Shown piece after piece: positions 19,017 through 27,607 of a stretch of DNA of 64,000 nucleotides. The DNA is from Rhodopseudomonas sp. P2A-2r (GTDB taxonomy: Bacteria > Pseudomonadota > Alphaproteobacteria > Rhizobiales > Xanthobacteraceae). The position numbers and the translations under genes are program-made. The stretch is taken from positions 2,326,001 through 2,390,000 of the forward strand of contig NZ_CP110389.1 in the NCBI RefSeq assembly GCF_026015985.1. Direction: 5' to 3'. Position 1 is the first letter of the stretch. Every line of letters begins with the position of its first letter. The notes below the pieces were generated by a model. That model saw nothing but the letters and a program-made list of their open reading frames with translations. It ran no database searches and had not been told where the DNA came from.

Positions 19017-19350
19017 ATGGGACAGATACTCCATGGCAGCGCCACGACCACGCACGCGATCCGAGCGGCAATACAGCGATCGAAGGCTCCGCTCAAAGAA
19101 TTAGCCGCGCAGCACGGCCTGAATCAGAAGACAGTTGCCAAGTGGCGCAAGCGGACCTTTGTCCAAGACGCGCCGATGGGCCCGAAGACTGCGCGCTCCA
19201 CGATATTGACGGCCGAGCAGGAGGCGACGGTCGTCGCCTTCCGCAGGCACACATTATTGCCCCTTGATGACTGCCTCTATGCTCTGCAGGCGACGGTACC
19301 GCACCTGACGCGGTCATCCTTGCACCGTTGCTTTCAGCGCCATCCATTCG
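19017..19350 (+). pseudogene. IS481-family transposase, N-terminal fragment
   Basis: The ATG at 19017 follows GGGAGGGG and opens MGQILHGSATTTHAIRAAIQ, a helix-turn-helix region (LKELAAQHGLNQKTVAKWRK) and FRRHTLLPLDDCLYALQAT, the characteristic first ~110 residues of IS481-type transposases. After HRCFQRH the sequence leaves the family and the catalytic DDE core is absent. The 3' remainder was lost when the neighbouring sequence was joined here. Confidence 0.8.
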
Positions 19351-19975
19351 CTGCGACGGCAAACGTTATCAGCAACAGCAGCCTTACTTCGTAACTTACG
19401 ATCTGGAGACAAATCACTTCGTATTTGAAAATCCCGGTGGAAACAAACTACCCGGTGAGATCATCGCGGAAAGTGACGCAAGACTGGACCTCAGCCTGAG
19501 GGCCGACGGCGGGCGTATTCTTCTTTCCTTCAATCGCAAGCGCAACGTGATGACGTGGCCGGGAATGCCCGCCAGTGAACTGGGAAGGGCTTTACTGCAA
19601 CACGACTGCACGGAGGTCGCTGGCAGAACGATGCTTTCAGCATTCTGGCAACCAGAGCAATTTGATCCTAAGCGTCTCGACCCGGTGGACGCCTTTTCGC
19701 TAACCTGCCCCGGCCAGTACGGACAATATTTCGTCACTTTGGACCGCTCCACAAGAACGGTAGTCCTAGAGACCCAAGCTTCCGACCAGACGATGTCAGG
19801 TAACATCGCTGGGATCAACGATGGCTCAATTAGATTCGGGGTCGCTGGTCGCTCGGGCCAATTTGAACTTCTGTGGGATGATCGCACGCGAATGCTTACT
19901 TGGATTGGCGTTGCAGATAGTGCGGCAAGGCCGACAATTAGTCACGAATGCAGCGTCACAGGGCCTCGATCAATC
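19328..19975 (+). pseudogene. Hypothetical protein gene split by IS66 copy 1 (5' part also truncated)
   Basis: The frame encodes two similar beta-rich halves, each with a Phe/Leu/Val pattern ending in a WPG or WIG turn (MTWPGMPASE, LTWIGVADSA), suggesting a duplicated domain of unknown function. The 5' edge abuts an IS481 fragment, so the natural start is missing. At 19975 it is cut by IS66, which supplies a false end. Across the insertion, after removing one copy of the 8-bp duplication, the frame continues in phase at 22480 with MESYAQLARWRQM and stops at 22519-22521. No function can be assigned. Confidence 0.55.
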
Positions 19976-20055
19976 GTAAGCGTCGTCCCGGCCCCACCTT
20001 TCGGTTGACGTGCTGATCTGCGACGTTTCGTTTCGTTCGAACCGCTAGGCTTAGA

Positions 20056-20496
20056 ATGGACACAGTGGATAGTGCTATCACCAAGCCGGTTCGGCGGCTG
20101 GAGGTGTTCACCGGTGCGGGGCGCCGGCGGACATGGAGCGACGAGGACAAGGCGCGGGTCGTTGCGGAAATCGAAGCCAGTGGCGACTCTGTTTCTGGCG
20201 TGGCACGGCGGCACGGATTGTCGCCGCAGCAATTGTTTGGCTGGCGCCGGCGAGTCAGGGAAGCTCAGGCGGTCGTTTCGAAGGATGATGAACCACGGTT
20301 CGTCCCGGCGGTGGTTACCGCGGCACTGTGCGAGACTGCGGGATCTCGACAGCGCAAGGCGCGGCGGCAGCAGCGGGACGAACCGCTTGGCGGAACGATC
20401 GAGGTTGCGATCGACGGCGTGACGGTGCGCATCGGCGCGGGCGCTCCGTCGGACACCATCGCCGCGGTGTTGCGGGCGCTGAAAGCCGGAGCGTGA
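20056..20496 (+). CDS. tnpA: IS66 accessory protein TnpA
   Basis: A 146-residue helix-turn-helix accessory protein of IS66 elements, required with TnpB for transposition though its exact role is unknown. The DNA-binding region is RRTWSDEDKARVVAEIEASG followed by VARRHGLSPQQLFGWRRR (about residues 20-65). The C-terminal half (IDGVTVRIGAGAPSDTIAAVLRALK) is typical. Its TGA overlaps the GTG of tnpB (GTGA), so translation is coupled. Confidence 0.9.
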   Translation: MDTVDSAITKPVRRLEVFTGAGRRRTWSDEDKARVVAEIEASGDSVSGVARRHGLSPQQLFGWRRRVREAQAVVSKDDEPRFVPAVVTAALCETAGSRQRKARRQQRDEPLGGTIEVAIDGVTVRIGAGAPSDTIAAVLRALKAGA

Positions 20497-20849
20497 TCGG
20501 CCCGACGGGCGCGGTCCGGGTGATGGTGGCGACCAGGCCTGTGGACTTCCGCAAGGGCGCCGATGGGTTGGCGGCCCTGGTGCGGGAGAGCATGGCGGCG
20601 GATCCGTTCTCGGGCGCAGTCTACGTGTTCCGCGCCAAGCGCGCGGATCGGATCAAGCTGGTGTATTGGGATGGCACGGGTCTGTGCCTGTTCGCCAAGC
20701 GGCTGGAGGACGGCATCTTCCGCTGGCCGAAGATCGAAGATGGCGTGATCCATTTGTCGGCCGCGCAATTGTCGGCGCTGCTCGAAGGGCTGGATTGGCG
20801 GCGTGTCCACGCGGCGCGCGAGACGGTGACGCCGGCACAGCCCGGCTAA
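20493..20849 (+). CDS. tnpB: IS66 accessory protein TnpB
   Basis: A 118-residue IS66 Orf2-like protein. The family signature VMVATRPVDFRKGADGLAALV, then FRAKRADRIKLVYWDGTGLCL and KRLEDGIFRWP, is complete. GTG start at 20493 overlaps the tnpA stop by four bases. It functions with TnpA and TnpC in transposition of the element; its biochemical role is not established. Confidence 0.9.
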   Translation: MIGPTGAVRVMVATRPVDFRKGADGLAALVRESMAADPFSGAVYVFRAKRADRIKLVYWDGTGLCLFAKRLEDGIFRWPKIEDGVIHLSAAQLSALLEGLDWRRVHAARETVTPAQPG

Positions 20850-20928
20850 CGCCTGGACGTTTGTTGCTGTGGCAAAGTGAATCAGCAGCATCGAGCACGT
20901 CGCAAAATGCTGGTAAACATGATCTGAT

Positions 20929-22458
20929 TTGATCATGCCGCGCGACGCATTGCCCGATGATTCCGAGACCTTGAAAGCGATGCTGCTCGCCGAGCGGGTG
21001 CAGAACGAACGGCTGCGTCAGATCATCAGGGACCTGCAGCGCCACCAGTTTGGCCGCCGGGCGGAGACGCTGCCCGAGGACCAGATGCAGCTCGGTTTGG
21101 AAGACGTCGAGCAGGCGGCGGCGCGTGACGTCGCGGAAGCTGAGCAGGCGACACCGGCCGCACGACAGGCCGGAGCTGCGAAGCGTCGGGCCAATCGCGG
21201 CGCGCTGCCGGCGCATCTGCCGCGGATCGAGACCACCATCGATATCGACGACAAGACCTGCCGCTGCTGCCAGGGCGCGTTGCACCGGATCGGCGAAGAC
21301 AAGAGCGAGCGGCTGGATATCGTGCCGGCGAAGTTCCGGGTGCTGGTCACGATCCGGCCGAAATACGCTTGTCGCCAATGTGAGGATGGCGTCGTGCAGG
21401 CCCCAGTGCCGGCGCGGCTGATCGAGGGTGGGCTTCCGACCGAAGCCACCATCGCCCAGGTGCTGGTCTCCAAATATGCGGATCATCTGCCGCTGTATCG
21501 GCAGGCCCAGATCTATGGCCGCCAGGGCGTCAACCTAGACCGCTCGACGCTGGCAGACTGGGTGGGGAATGCCGCCTGGCATCTGCGTCCGCTGCACCAA
21601 CGCCTGCTCGACAAGCTCAGAGAGCGGCCAAAACTGTTTGCCGATGAGACGACGTTGCCGGTGCTGGATCCTGGTCGTGGTCGCACCAAGACCGGGCAGT
21701 TGTGGGCCTATGCCGCCGACGACCGGCCATGGAACGGATCCGAGCCGCCAGGCGTGGCCTATGTCTACGCGCCGGACCGCAAGGCCGAGCGGCCGATCGC
21801 CCATCTCGACAGCTTCAGGGGCATCTTGCAGGTCGATGGCTATGCCGGCTACCGCCGGCTGGCCGAGCGCGGCGACGTGCAGCTGGCGTTCTGTTGGGTC
21901 CATGTGCGGCGCAACTTCTACAAGCTCGCCACACCCGGACCTGCGCCGATCGCCAGCGAAGCACTGCAGCGCATCGCCGCGCTTTATGCGATCGAGAACG
22001 ACATCCGCGGCCGCAGCGCCGAGGAGCGTCGGACCGTGCGGCAGCAGAAAAGCCGCTCGCTGGTCGACGCATTGGAGAGTTGGCTGCGCGCAAAACTCGG
22101 GCTGATCAGCCAAAAGGGCAAGCTCGCGGAGGCAATCCGCTATACGCTCTCGCGCTGGGAGGGTTTGGTCCGCTTCCTCGACGATGGCCGTATCGAGCTC
22201 GACAACAACGCCGTCGAGCGTTCTATCCGCCCGATCACGCTGAACCGGAAAAATGCCTTGTTCGCGGGCTCTGACGGAGGTGCCGAGCACTGGGCCACCA
22301 TCGCCTCGCTGATCGAGACCTGTAAACTCAATGATATCGATCCGCTCGGCTACCTGACAGACGTCCTTACCAGGATCGCCAGCGGTCATCCCAACCGCCA
22401 CATCGACGCGCTCTTGCCGTGGGCCTACCAAAAGCAAGACCTCAGAGCCGTGGCCTGA
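20929..22458 (+). CDS. tnpC: IS66 transposase TnpC
   Basis: A 509-residue DDE transposase. It has an N-terminal leucine-rich coil (LLAERVQNERLRQIIRDLQR), a basic linker, a Cys4 zinc finger (CRCCQGAL...CRQCEDG, about residues 115-155), the catalytic core with FADETTLPVLDPGRG (first D), QVDGYAGYRRL (second D) and DNNAVERSIRP (final E), and the IS66 C-terminal tail ending near the right terminus. Start is TTG at 20929 or ATG at 20935. It looks intact and could be active. Confidence 0.92.
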   Translation: MIMPRDALPDDSETLKAMLLAERVQNERLRQIIRDLQRHQFGRRAETLPEDQMQLGLEDVEQAAARDVAEAEQATPAARQAGAAKRRANRGALPAHLPRIETTIDIDDKTCRCCQGALHRIGEDKSERLDIVPAKFRVLVTIRPKYACRQCEDGVVQAPVPARLIEGGLPTEATIAQVLVSKYADHLPLYRQAQIYGRQGVNLDRSTLADWVGNAAWHLRPLHQRLLDKLRERPKLFADETTLPVLDPGRGRTKTGQLWAYAADDRPWNGSEPPGVAYVYAPDRKAERPIAHLDSFRGILQVDGYAGYRRLAERGDVQLAFCWVHVRRNFYKLATPGPAPIASEALQRIAALYAIENDIRGRSAEERRTVRQQKSRSLVDALESWLRAKLGLISQKGKLAEAIRYTLSRWEGLVRFLDDGRIELDNNAVERSIRPITLNRKNALFAGSDGGAEHWATIASLIETCKLNDIDPLGYLTDVLTRIASGHPNRHIDALLPWAYQKQDLRAVA

Positions 22459-22521
22459 GAACGACGCTTACGATCAATCATGGAGTCTTACGCCCAACTA
22501 GCACGCTGGCGCCAAATGTGA

Positions 22522-23034
22522 CTGCGGTCGTTCCCGGCACTTGGGGTCATTTGCGTCGTTTTCAAAATATCTGCAGCCGTGCACTTTTCCGGCGCGAGAA
22601 ATAGCACTGCCCCAACCGACGAATTGGGATCTCAAATTTGTACGGCGGTGTTGAAGCGACCTGCTAGCAACCAGTGCAGCGCCTACTCGAATGTGTAGCG
22701 CATGTCCGACCTGACACGCTTTGGACCTAAGATCGATGTCCGCCTTGACTCTGCAATGTGCCGGATAGCGGACATGGATTGAGCTCGCCCATGAATGCCG
22801 ATTTATGGATAGCGCCTCAACTCAATTTCCACTTGAGTTTCGAAATTCTGCTTAATATGGTCGGTAAACGGGTGTGGCGCTCACTTCGGTAGTTACCCCC
22901 AAATGGGAGGCTGGCGTTGACTAATATCTGCAGCAAATCATCGGATCTCGCGTGTGATTTGCTGCCTATAGGCGTTGTGGGGACAGTGTTGTCACGATTC
23001 TAATGGCGAAGTTTCTCCAAAAAAGTGTCTATTG
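22522..23034. other. Gap right of IS66 copy 1; no gene recognised
   Basis: After the tail of the split gene (22480-22521) no convincing coding frame is seen. The stretch holds one copy of a degenerate interspersed repeat (22722-22796). Confidence 0.4.
22722..22796 (+). repeat. Degenerate interspersed repeat, copy 1
   Basis: Shares GACCT...TCTGCAA...GCCGGATAG.GGACA...GAGCTCGC.CA.GAA with 24986-25062 in the same order and orientation. It resembles the many GTCCGC/GCGGAC-containing intergenic relics common in Bradyrhizobium genomes. Confidence 0.5.
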
Positions 23035-23688
23035 ATGAACAAAGGCTTGGCCGCTCTTATTTCGCTGGGGCTTCTGGGTATCGCAGCCAACTACATCACT
23101 CTTTTGAATTTTCATTCAGAGCAGGATACTTGCAGCTTTGGCCCGGTATCAAATGCGGAATATCGCGATTATCTGGCTAAGGCGCGCAGTCTGTCGGGGA
23201 TCGTGACATCGTCGCTTTCGGCAGACGACACTTCGACATCGGCCAATTTTACAAAATTGTTTGAAGCGCTGAGCTCAGGCAAGTCGGACGTCTATTCGCG
23301 GCTCGCAATAATGCACGCGGCGCTGCGTTCGTTAGGAGCAGAGTATCGTAACACGAACGGCACGTATCCCGATCAAGGGAAATCCGACCCGTTCGTCGCA
23401 GCAATGAACGGACTCGAAATTGTTGCGTTTAATTACGTTCTCGATGTGTTTCGGATCGGGGCAGTATTGCCTTGGCCACGAGACGCTTGGGTCATCGGGG
23501 GGCTTGCGGGTCCGAGATACTACCGTAGCGTTGGCCCTGCTTATCCCAAAATGCGTGGCGAGTTAGCCATAATCTTTCATGGGCCAACATTGGAACGTCC
23601 ATATCGAACCGATATCGAGCCCAAGGGGAGCTGTCCGCCAATTCCAAGCGGGGAGATCGCCGAAAACTTCTCTCTATTAAGAAAGTAG
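23035..23688 (+). CDS. Hypothetical membrane-anchored protein
   Basis: About 217 residues. ATG at 23035 directly opens a single hydrophobic anchor (LAALISLGLLGIAANYITLL), so the rest would face the periplasm. The soluble part is mixed helical, with GTYPDQGKSDPF and WPRDAWVIGGLAGPRYYRS segments; a CSF near residue 36 and a GSC near the end could form a disulfide. No family recognised. It is one of several lower-GC genes between the two IS66 copies, all on the + strand but separated by long gaps, so not an obvious operon. Confidence 0.6.
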   Translation: MNKGLAALISLGLLGIAANYITLLNFHSEQDTCSFGPVSNAEYRDYLAKARSLSGIVTSSLSADDTSTSANFTKLFEALSSGKSDVYSRLAIMHAALRSLGAEYRNTNGTYPDQGKSDPFVAAMNGLEIVAFNYVLDVFRIGAVLPWPRDAWVIGGLAGPRYYRSVGPAYPKMRGELAIIFHGPTLERPYRTDIEPKGSCPPIPSGEIAENFSLLRK

Positions 23689-24535
23689 CAACGGAACATG
23701 GCCCTACGAATCCTCGCTGGAAGCGAAGCCGGCGTTCAGCGACTATACTGGCGCTGGCCATATGTATCTTGTTCTCCGAGAGCTGATACAGGAAGAACTT
23801 GAGTCAGATGAGTCACCTGTAGAACGGCCGCAAATAAACTCAGATGCCTCTTTCATTTTTGGGGCCTCGAATGGCGGGAGCTATAACCGCTTCCGCATCG
23901 ATCAGGGCAACCACGTCGGTCATCTTCATCGACCGGTCGATCAGGCCAGCCGGATCACGCGGGGCATGCCAACTATCTTGCAGGCCGTCGCGAAGGAGGA
24001 GAATACGGGGTGGGTCTTCGCCACGGCGACGATAATCTCATGCATGCTCGCATGCGAGGTTTCAGAGAGTATATCGTTAGGAACAACTTTGGTGCCGAAT
24101 ACTACGGCCGGGCCAAGCCGACGGATGCCGAGCCTGCTGCTCGGCCGACGTAAACACGCCATTCTTCATTTCCCATATCATATCTACTAAAGAAGAGCGT
24201 CAGAGACCGACGTGAGTTTTTCTGCGCGGTCCAGCAGGTCGTTTTCGAGAATCTTGTGTGGAGGCAACGATCCGAAGTTAGCGACCGAGCGTGATCTGGA
24301 AGGGCTGGCAGATTGACCATTGGTTGAGGTACCTTCACGCGCGCCGTGCGGGAGCTTAGCCCGTTCTTGGCACGAAAGCGACGAAGCCAAGCGGTCCGAC
24401 AATGTCCGGTGTTTAGCTCACAGCGACTGTCGGATTTCTGAGATGTCCGGTCGCTTTTTGACCCAAACGCAACATCGTCACTGGAGCGGCAACGTCCCAC
24501 TTGCTACCGTTCCAGCAATAGGCAGGGACTTCTTG
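23689..24535. other. Long gap between cargo genes; no gene recognised
   Basis: About 850 bases. Open frames exist on both strands but none shows a ribosome site plus protein-like composition. A minus-strand stretch around 23850-24160 reads IIVAVAKTHPVFSSFATACK and, after a frame break, AGLIDRSMKMTDVVALIDA, which looks like a decayed coding sequence of unknown origin. Confidence 0.35.
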
Positions 24536-24949
24536 ATGTGGGATGCACCAATGATGCATGATCTATTCGACCGATGGGAACGGGTTTGGCACGACAGTCA
24601 ATATGACCTAATCCCAGGTTGCGTTGGGCCGAACTACATCCGACACGATGAGAATGGCGACCGTACCGTAACTCGGGAAGCCTATGCGGACGAGCTTGTG
24701 ACCGTTCACAAAGGCCGTCCAGGTATTCGCGTCGTCGTGTATGATCACTCATTCACCGACGACCGCGCGTGGTTCCGGTTTTCGTTCCAATGGCTTGACC
24801 CGACGACTGGCGAGAAGCAGAGCCGGGCCGGAATGCAAAGCTACCGCATCGAGGATGGCAAGCTGGTCGAGACTTGGATCACAATGCGACCGCTTGGCAC
24901 ATCGTGGACGGACGTTGCGCAGGATCGCTGGACAAGCCCTAAGAACTAG
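24536..24949 (+). CDS. SnoaL/NTF2-like domain protein
   Basis: A 137-residue protein with the pattern of the SnoaL-like/NTF2 fold: an N-terminal helix (MMHDLFDRWERVWHDSQYDLIPGCVGPNYIRHDE), then TREAYADELVTVHKGRPGIRVVVYDHSFTDDRAWFRFSFQW and a closing EDGKLVETWITMRPLG strand pair. Such proteins bind or isomerise small ligands (polyketide cyclase-like) or act as stand-alone scaffolds; the substrate cannot be read from sequence. The ATG at 24536 is preceded by GGCAGGGA at a suitable distance, so it is preferred over upstream in-frame starts. No pathway neighbours are present. Confidence 0.7.
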   Translation: MWDAPMMHDLFDRWERVWHDSQYDLIPGCVGPNYIRHDENGDRTVTREAYADELVTVHKGRPGIRVVVYDHSFTDDRAWFRFSFQWLDPTTGEKQSRAGMQSYRIEDGKLVETWITMRPLGTSWTDVAQDRWTSPKN

Positions 24950-24985
24950 AGCAACGCCAAAGGCGTATGTCGCCTGTTGGCACTT

Positions 24986-25062
24986 TTCGGACCTGAGGCG
25001 GTGTTCGGTTTAGGTCTGCAATACGCCGGATAGAGGACAAGGGTCGAGCTCGCTCACGAACT
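24986..25062 (+). repeat. Degenerate interspersed repeat, copy 2
   Basis: Partner of 22722-22796. It lies between the SnoaL-like gene and the next exported-protein gene. Confidence 0.5.
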
Positions 25063-25089
25063 CATTTTCGAGTAAATGCCCTAGAGAAT

Positions 25090-25620
25090 ATGATGCGCCC
25101 ACTTAAGCTAAAAATTGCGCTGGTTGCCATTGCCGTTGTGGCCGTCGAGGCGACACATTTGGTGAAGGCGGCCGAACCTAAGGTGCCGGTCGCTTATTTT
25201 CTTGGCCAGTCATCTGACCCTGCTCATGTGCCAAATAATCTGCCCGGTGACGCAACGGATGTCGTAGTCGCCAAGGTGCGCGTTTTGGGCAGGGCAAGTT
25301 GGATGGGCGGTCGTCATGGAGAGGGAATTACAAACGACATCCTCTTCACTCGGGTCAAGATAATCGAAGTGAAGGAAGGCACGGCTGAAGTGGGCCAAGT
25401 GTTGGGTGTTCGAATGGGGTTGCGAAATGATTTCCGAGAATTTTCTTATCCTCACACACCCGACCAGCTCGCTCAAGAGTACGCTGTACTGATTTACTCG
25501 TCAGGCGATGGCTTGCGACGACTTGCTGCGTTCCCAATCAGTTCATCGCAATACGTTGATTGGCAAACAGAGGTGCAGGCCTATGAGCGACAGCGAGGAA
25601 AACCCGGATATCGCGAATAA
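25090..25620 (+). CDS. Hypothetical exported protein
   Basis: A 176-residue protein with an N-terminal signal sequence (LKLKIALVAIAVVAVEATHLVKAAE, cleavage around residue 28). The mature part is beta-rich and contains DVVVAKVRVLGRA, RVKIIEVKEG, GQVLGVRMGLR and YAVLIYSS, a pattern of alternating hydrophobics like a small periplasmic barrel or sandwich domain. No named family recognised. It lies 140 bp after the SnoaL-like gene, same strand. Confidence 0.6.
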   Translation: MMRPLKLKIALVAIAVVAVEATHLVKAAEPKVPVAYFLGQSSDPAHVPNNLPGDATDVVVAKVRVLGRASWMGGRHGEGITNDILFTRVKIIEVKEGTAEVGQVLGVRMGLRNDFREFSYPHTPDQLAQEYAVLIYSSGDGLRRLAAFPISSSQYVDWQTEVQAYERQRGKPGYRE

Positions 25621-25817
25621 TTTAACTGGAGGGCAGGCTTTGGGATATAGTCGGCGCGTCGCCGCTGCGCACCGACGTCGAGAAAGTGCGCCGTCTTCAT
25701 TGTTCCTTTGTCAACCATTGTCGCAAATTTGGGGGCTGCGGCCAAGGTCGTTAGGACCGGTAGATATCCCACGTGATAATCCAACCTGAGCGAGATTAAT
25801 TGTAAGATGGAGGCGTC

Positions 25818-26573
25818 ATGTCCTTACCGGTCGCGCCATGTATCGATGCGGCAGCACCTTCCCTCAATTTCCTTCGTTCGCATCTGTACCCGTGGGGGCA
25901 AGCGACTCTCGGGATTCTGATCGCAATCGGAAGCATAAGTCTGGCGGCGAGTTCGGCCAATGCTGAGCAAAACCCGTGGGTGCAGTTGAAAGGAGAAAAG
26001 CCAGCTCTATCGCTCAGCCAGACCATATTTGCTGCTAAGCAAACTGATAACAGCGCTTTCCGAAATGACACCGGCGGCCGGAGTGATTGGATTCAATCGG
26101 GCACGATGGCAACGCCGGAGCCAAACATCACCGTCTTTATAACCCGACGTCAGGAAGCTAGAACAGTCCGCAATAGCGTGGTGCAGGATTTAGAAGATCT
26201 CGCCGAGCTTAAAGGAATCCAAAAGAACTTTAGACCAGCCTACTATGAGCTGGCGACATGGCTTGGCACACTTCGTGGCGTCTCTTTTGCGGTGAATGCA
26301 GACGGAATACTAAAACAGTGCATGGGCTTTCATAAACCCGGAACATCGAAGGTTTACATAAAAGGTTTCATATGTTCCTCAGATGAGCAGGTCGTGCTTC
26401 CGGAGCAGGTCGCCTGTCTGGTAGACAAACTGCGATTTCCGCAGCCCGAGGACGTAGCGTCCACGAGACTGCTGCTCGGCGTCGAGTCTAGAACGGAATG
26501 CGGTGGGCACCGGCTCGAACCGAAAAACGTTACGGTAAGGCCGAATGTTGACGGGGACAAAGAGCGTCTTTGA
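25818..26573 (+). CDS. Hypothetical exported or membrane-anchored protein
   Basis: A 251-residue protein with a hydrophobic segment at about 29-48 (GILIAIGSISLAASSANAEQ) that looks like a signal peptide preceded by an unusually long N-region, so the true start may be further in. The mature part has charged helices (RTVRNSVVQDLEDLAELKG) and four cysteines in the C-terminal half (KQCMGF, GFICSS, VACLVDK, RTECGG) that could form two disulfides in the periplasm. No family recognised. Confidence 0.55.
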   Translation: MSLPVAPCIDAAAPSLNFLRSHLYPWGQATLGILIAIGSISLAASSANAEQNPWVQLKGEKPALSLSQTIFAAKQTDNSAFRNDTGGRSDWIQSGTMATPEPNITVFITRRQEARTVRNSVVQDLEDLAELKGIQKNFRPAYYELATWLGTLRGVSFAVNADGILKQCMGFHKPGTSKVYIKGFICSSDEQVVLPEQVACLVDKLRFPQPEDVASTRLLLGVESRTECGGHRLEPKNVTVRPNVDGDKERL

Positions 26574-26825
26574 ACTCCGTCCCATGGCGATGCCGGTGTG
26601 AGATCCTGCGGTGCGGCGGCACATCCGGAGTTGAGGGTGGATCGGGAAGCTCGGCGCACAGCCAGAGTGACGCGATTGCCCCAAAGAAACTTGCGGGACC
26701 ACATCTTACGTCAAAGCTATGAATCCAGAAAACATTCGGCGAAACGCCTCACGCTACCAGCTCTTGTGCCGTATCGAGGCTGCTGAATTTGCGACCAGTT
26801 AATGAAGCGATGGTAATCTGAGCCA

Positions 26826-27233
26826 ATGAACTCAACCTTCGTATCTATCGTTAGCTTTTTTGGGGTGATGGCGCCTCTGATGGCGTTCTTCGTCATCTTA
26901 GATTGGGCGGGGCGAAAGGCGCAGACCCAAGGAGCGCAACGAACGTCACTGGACAAGCTTAAGGCAGTAAAGCTGCTAGACTTGACGCTGTTTCTCAAGC
27001 GGCTTGCCGCTGGTGCGATCATCGTGGCGTTTACTATTGGCGCACCGGTCGGGCTGTTTGCGCTCATCCTATTTTTTCCTACCATCACCTGTCATGGAGA
27101 AGGTTCGGGAGGTAATTGCGGCGAGGGTTATATGGCTTCGATTCCACTAGCTTTGCTTACCATCCCACTTGACCTCGCGGCGGCGTTTTTCGTTTGCAAA
27201 ATCCTAGTCAGCGCTTTCTGGCCGAAGCAATAG
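26826..27233 (+). CDS. Hypothetical three-helix inner-membrane protein
   Basis: A 135-residue protein with three predicted membrane spans: FVSIVSFFGVMAPLMAFFVI, LAAGAIIVAFTIGAPVGLFALILFF and IPLALLTIPLDLAAAFFVCK. Spans 1 and 2 are joined by a charged loop (GRKAQTQGAQRTSLDKLK) and spans 2 and 3 by a short Gly-rich loop with two cysteines (TCHGEGSGGNCGEGY). No family recognised. It ends 30 bp before the ZapA-like gene. Confidence 0.6.
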   Translation: MNSTFVSIVSFFGVMAPLMAFFVILDWAGRKAQTQGAQRTSLDKLKAVKLLDLTLFLKRLAAGAIIVAFTIGAPVGLFALILFFPTITCHGEGSGGNCGEGYMASIPLALLTIPLDLAAAFFVCKILVSAFWPKQ

Positions 27234-27262
27234 CCACAGAACGCAGTGTCATAGATCACGCA

Positions 27263-27598
27263 ATGGGCCATATCAAAGCTAACATCAACGGCCGTGAGTA
27301 TCGCATGGCGTGTGAAGAAGGGCAGGAAGCGCGCCTCGAAAATCTCTTGCATAAACCTCAAGCCCGTATGGCTAAGCTGTCGAACAAGTTCGGAAAGATG
27401 GGCGATCCAAAATTGACTGTAATGGCAGCGCTCACTGCTATTGATGAGTTGGATGATGCCAATCTGCTCGTAAGCCAGCTTCGAAATCGGAAAACTAGCG
27501 CTCGATCAGGACAACCCGCTTGGGGCGAAGGGAAGCCAGACGAAGGCAAAAGGGCCGATGGGCTACGGTTTGATATCTCCGCAGTCGCTCTGCCGTAA
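27263..27598 (+). CDS. ZapA-like cell-division accessory protein, 3' end replaced by IS66
   Basis: Resembles ZapA, the small coiled-coil protein that crosslinks FtsZ filaments at midcell. The N-terminal part HIKANINGREYRMACEEGQEARLENLL and then KLSNKFGKMGDPKLTVMAALTAIDELDDA match the ZapA globular domain and start of its helix. A start at 27263 (MGHIKANING) fits the family and avoids overlap with the previous gene. The last codons before 27595 are cut by IS66 copy 2, whose terminal GTAAGC supplies the stop, so the natural C-terminal tail is missing. Host zapA normally sits near ssrS/ygfA elsewhere; this looks like an additional copy in mobile DNA. Confidence 0.65.
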   Translation: MGHIKANINGREYRMACEEGQEARLENLLHKPQARMAKLSNKFGKMGDPKLTVMAALTAIDELDDANLLVSQLRNRKTSARSGQPAWGEGKPDEGKRADGLRFDISAVALP

Positions 27599-27607
27599 GC
27601 GTCGTTC

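Larger units (their letters stand above)
19976..22471 (+). mobile_element. IS66-family insertion sequence, copy 1, with intact target duplication
   Basis: A 2496-bp element. Its ends are GTAAGCGTCGTCCCGGCC (left) and, on the other strand, GTAAGCGTCGTTCTCAGGCC (right). The 8-bp direct repeat GATCAATC flanks it (19968-19975 and 22472-22479), the duplication length expected for IS66. It carries tnpA, tnpB and tnpC in order. The inverted copy at 27595-30090 has the same length. Confidence 0.95.
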
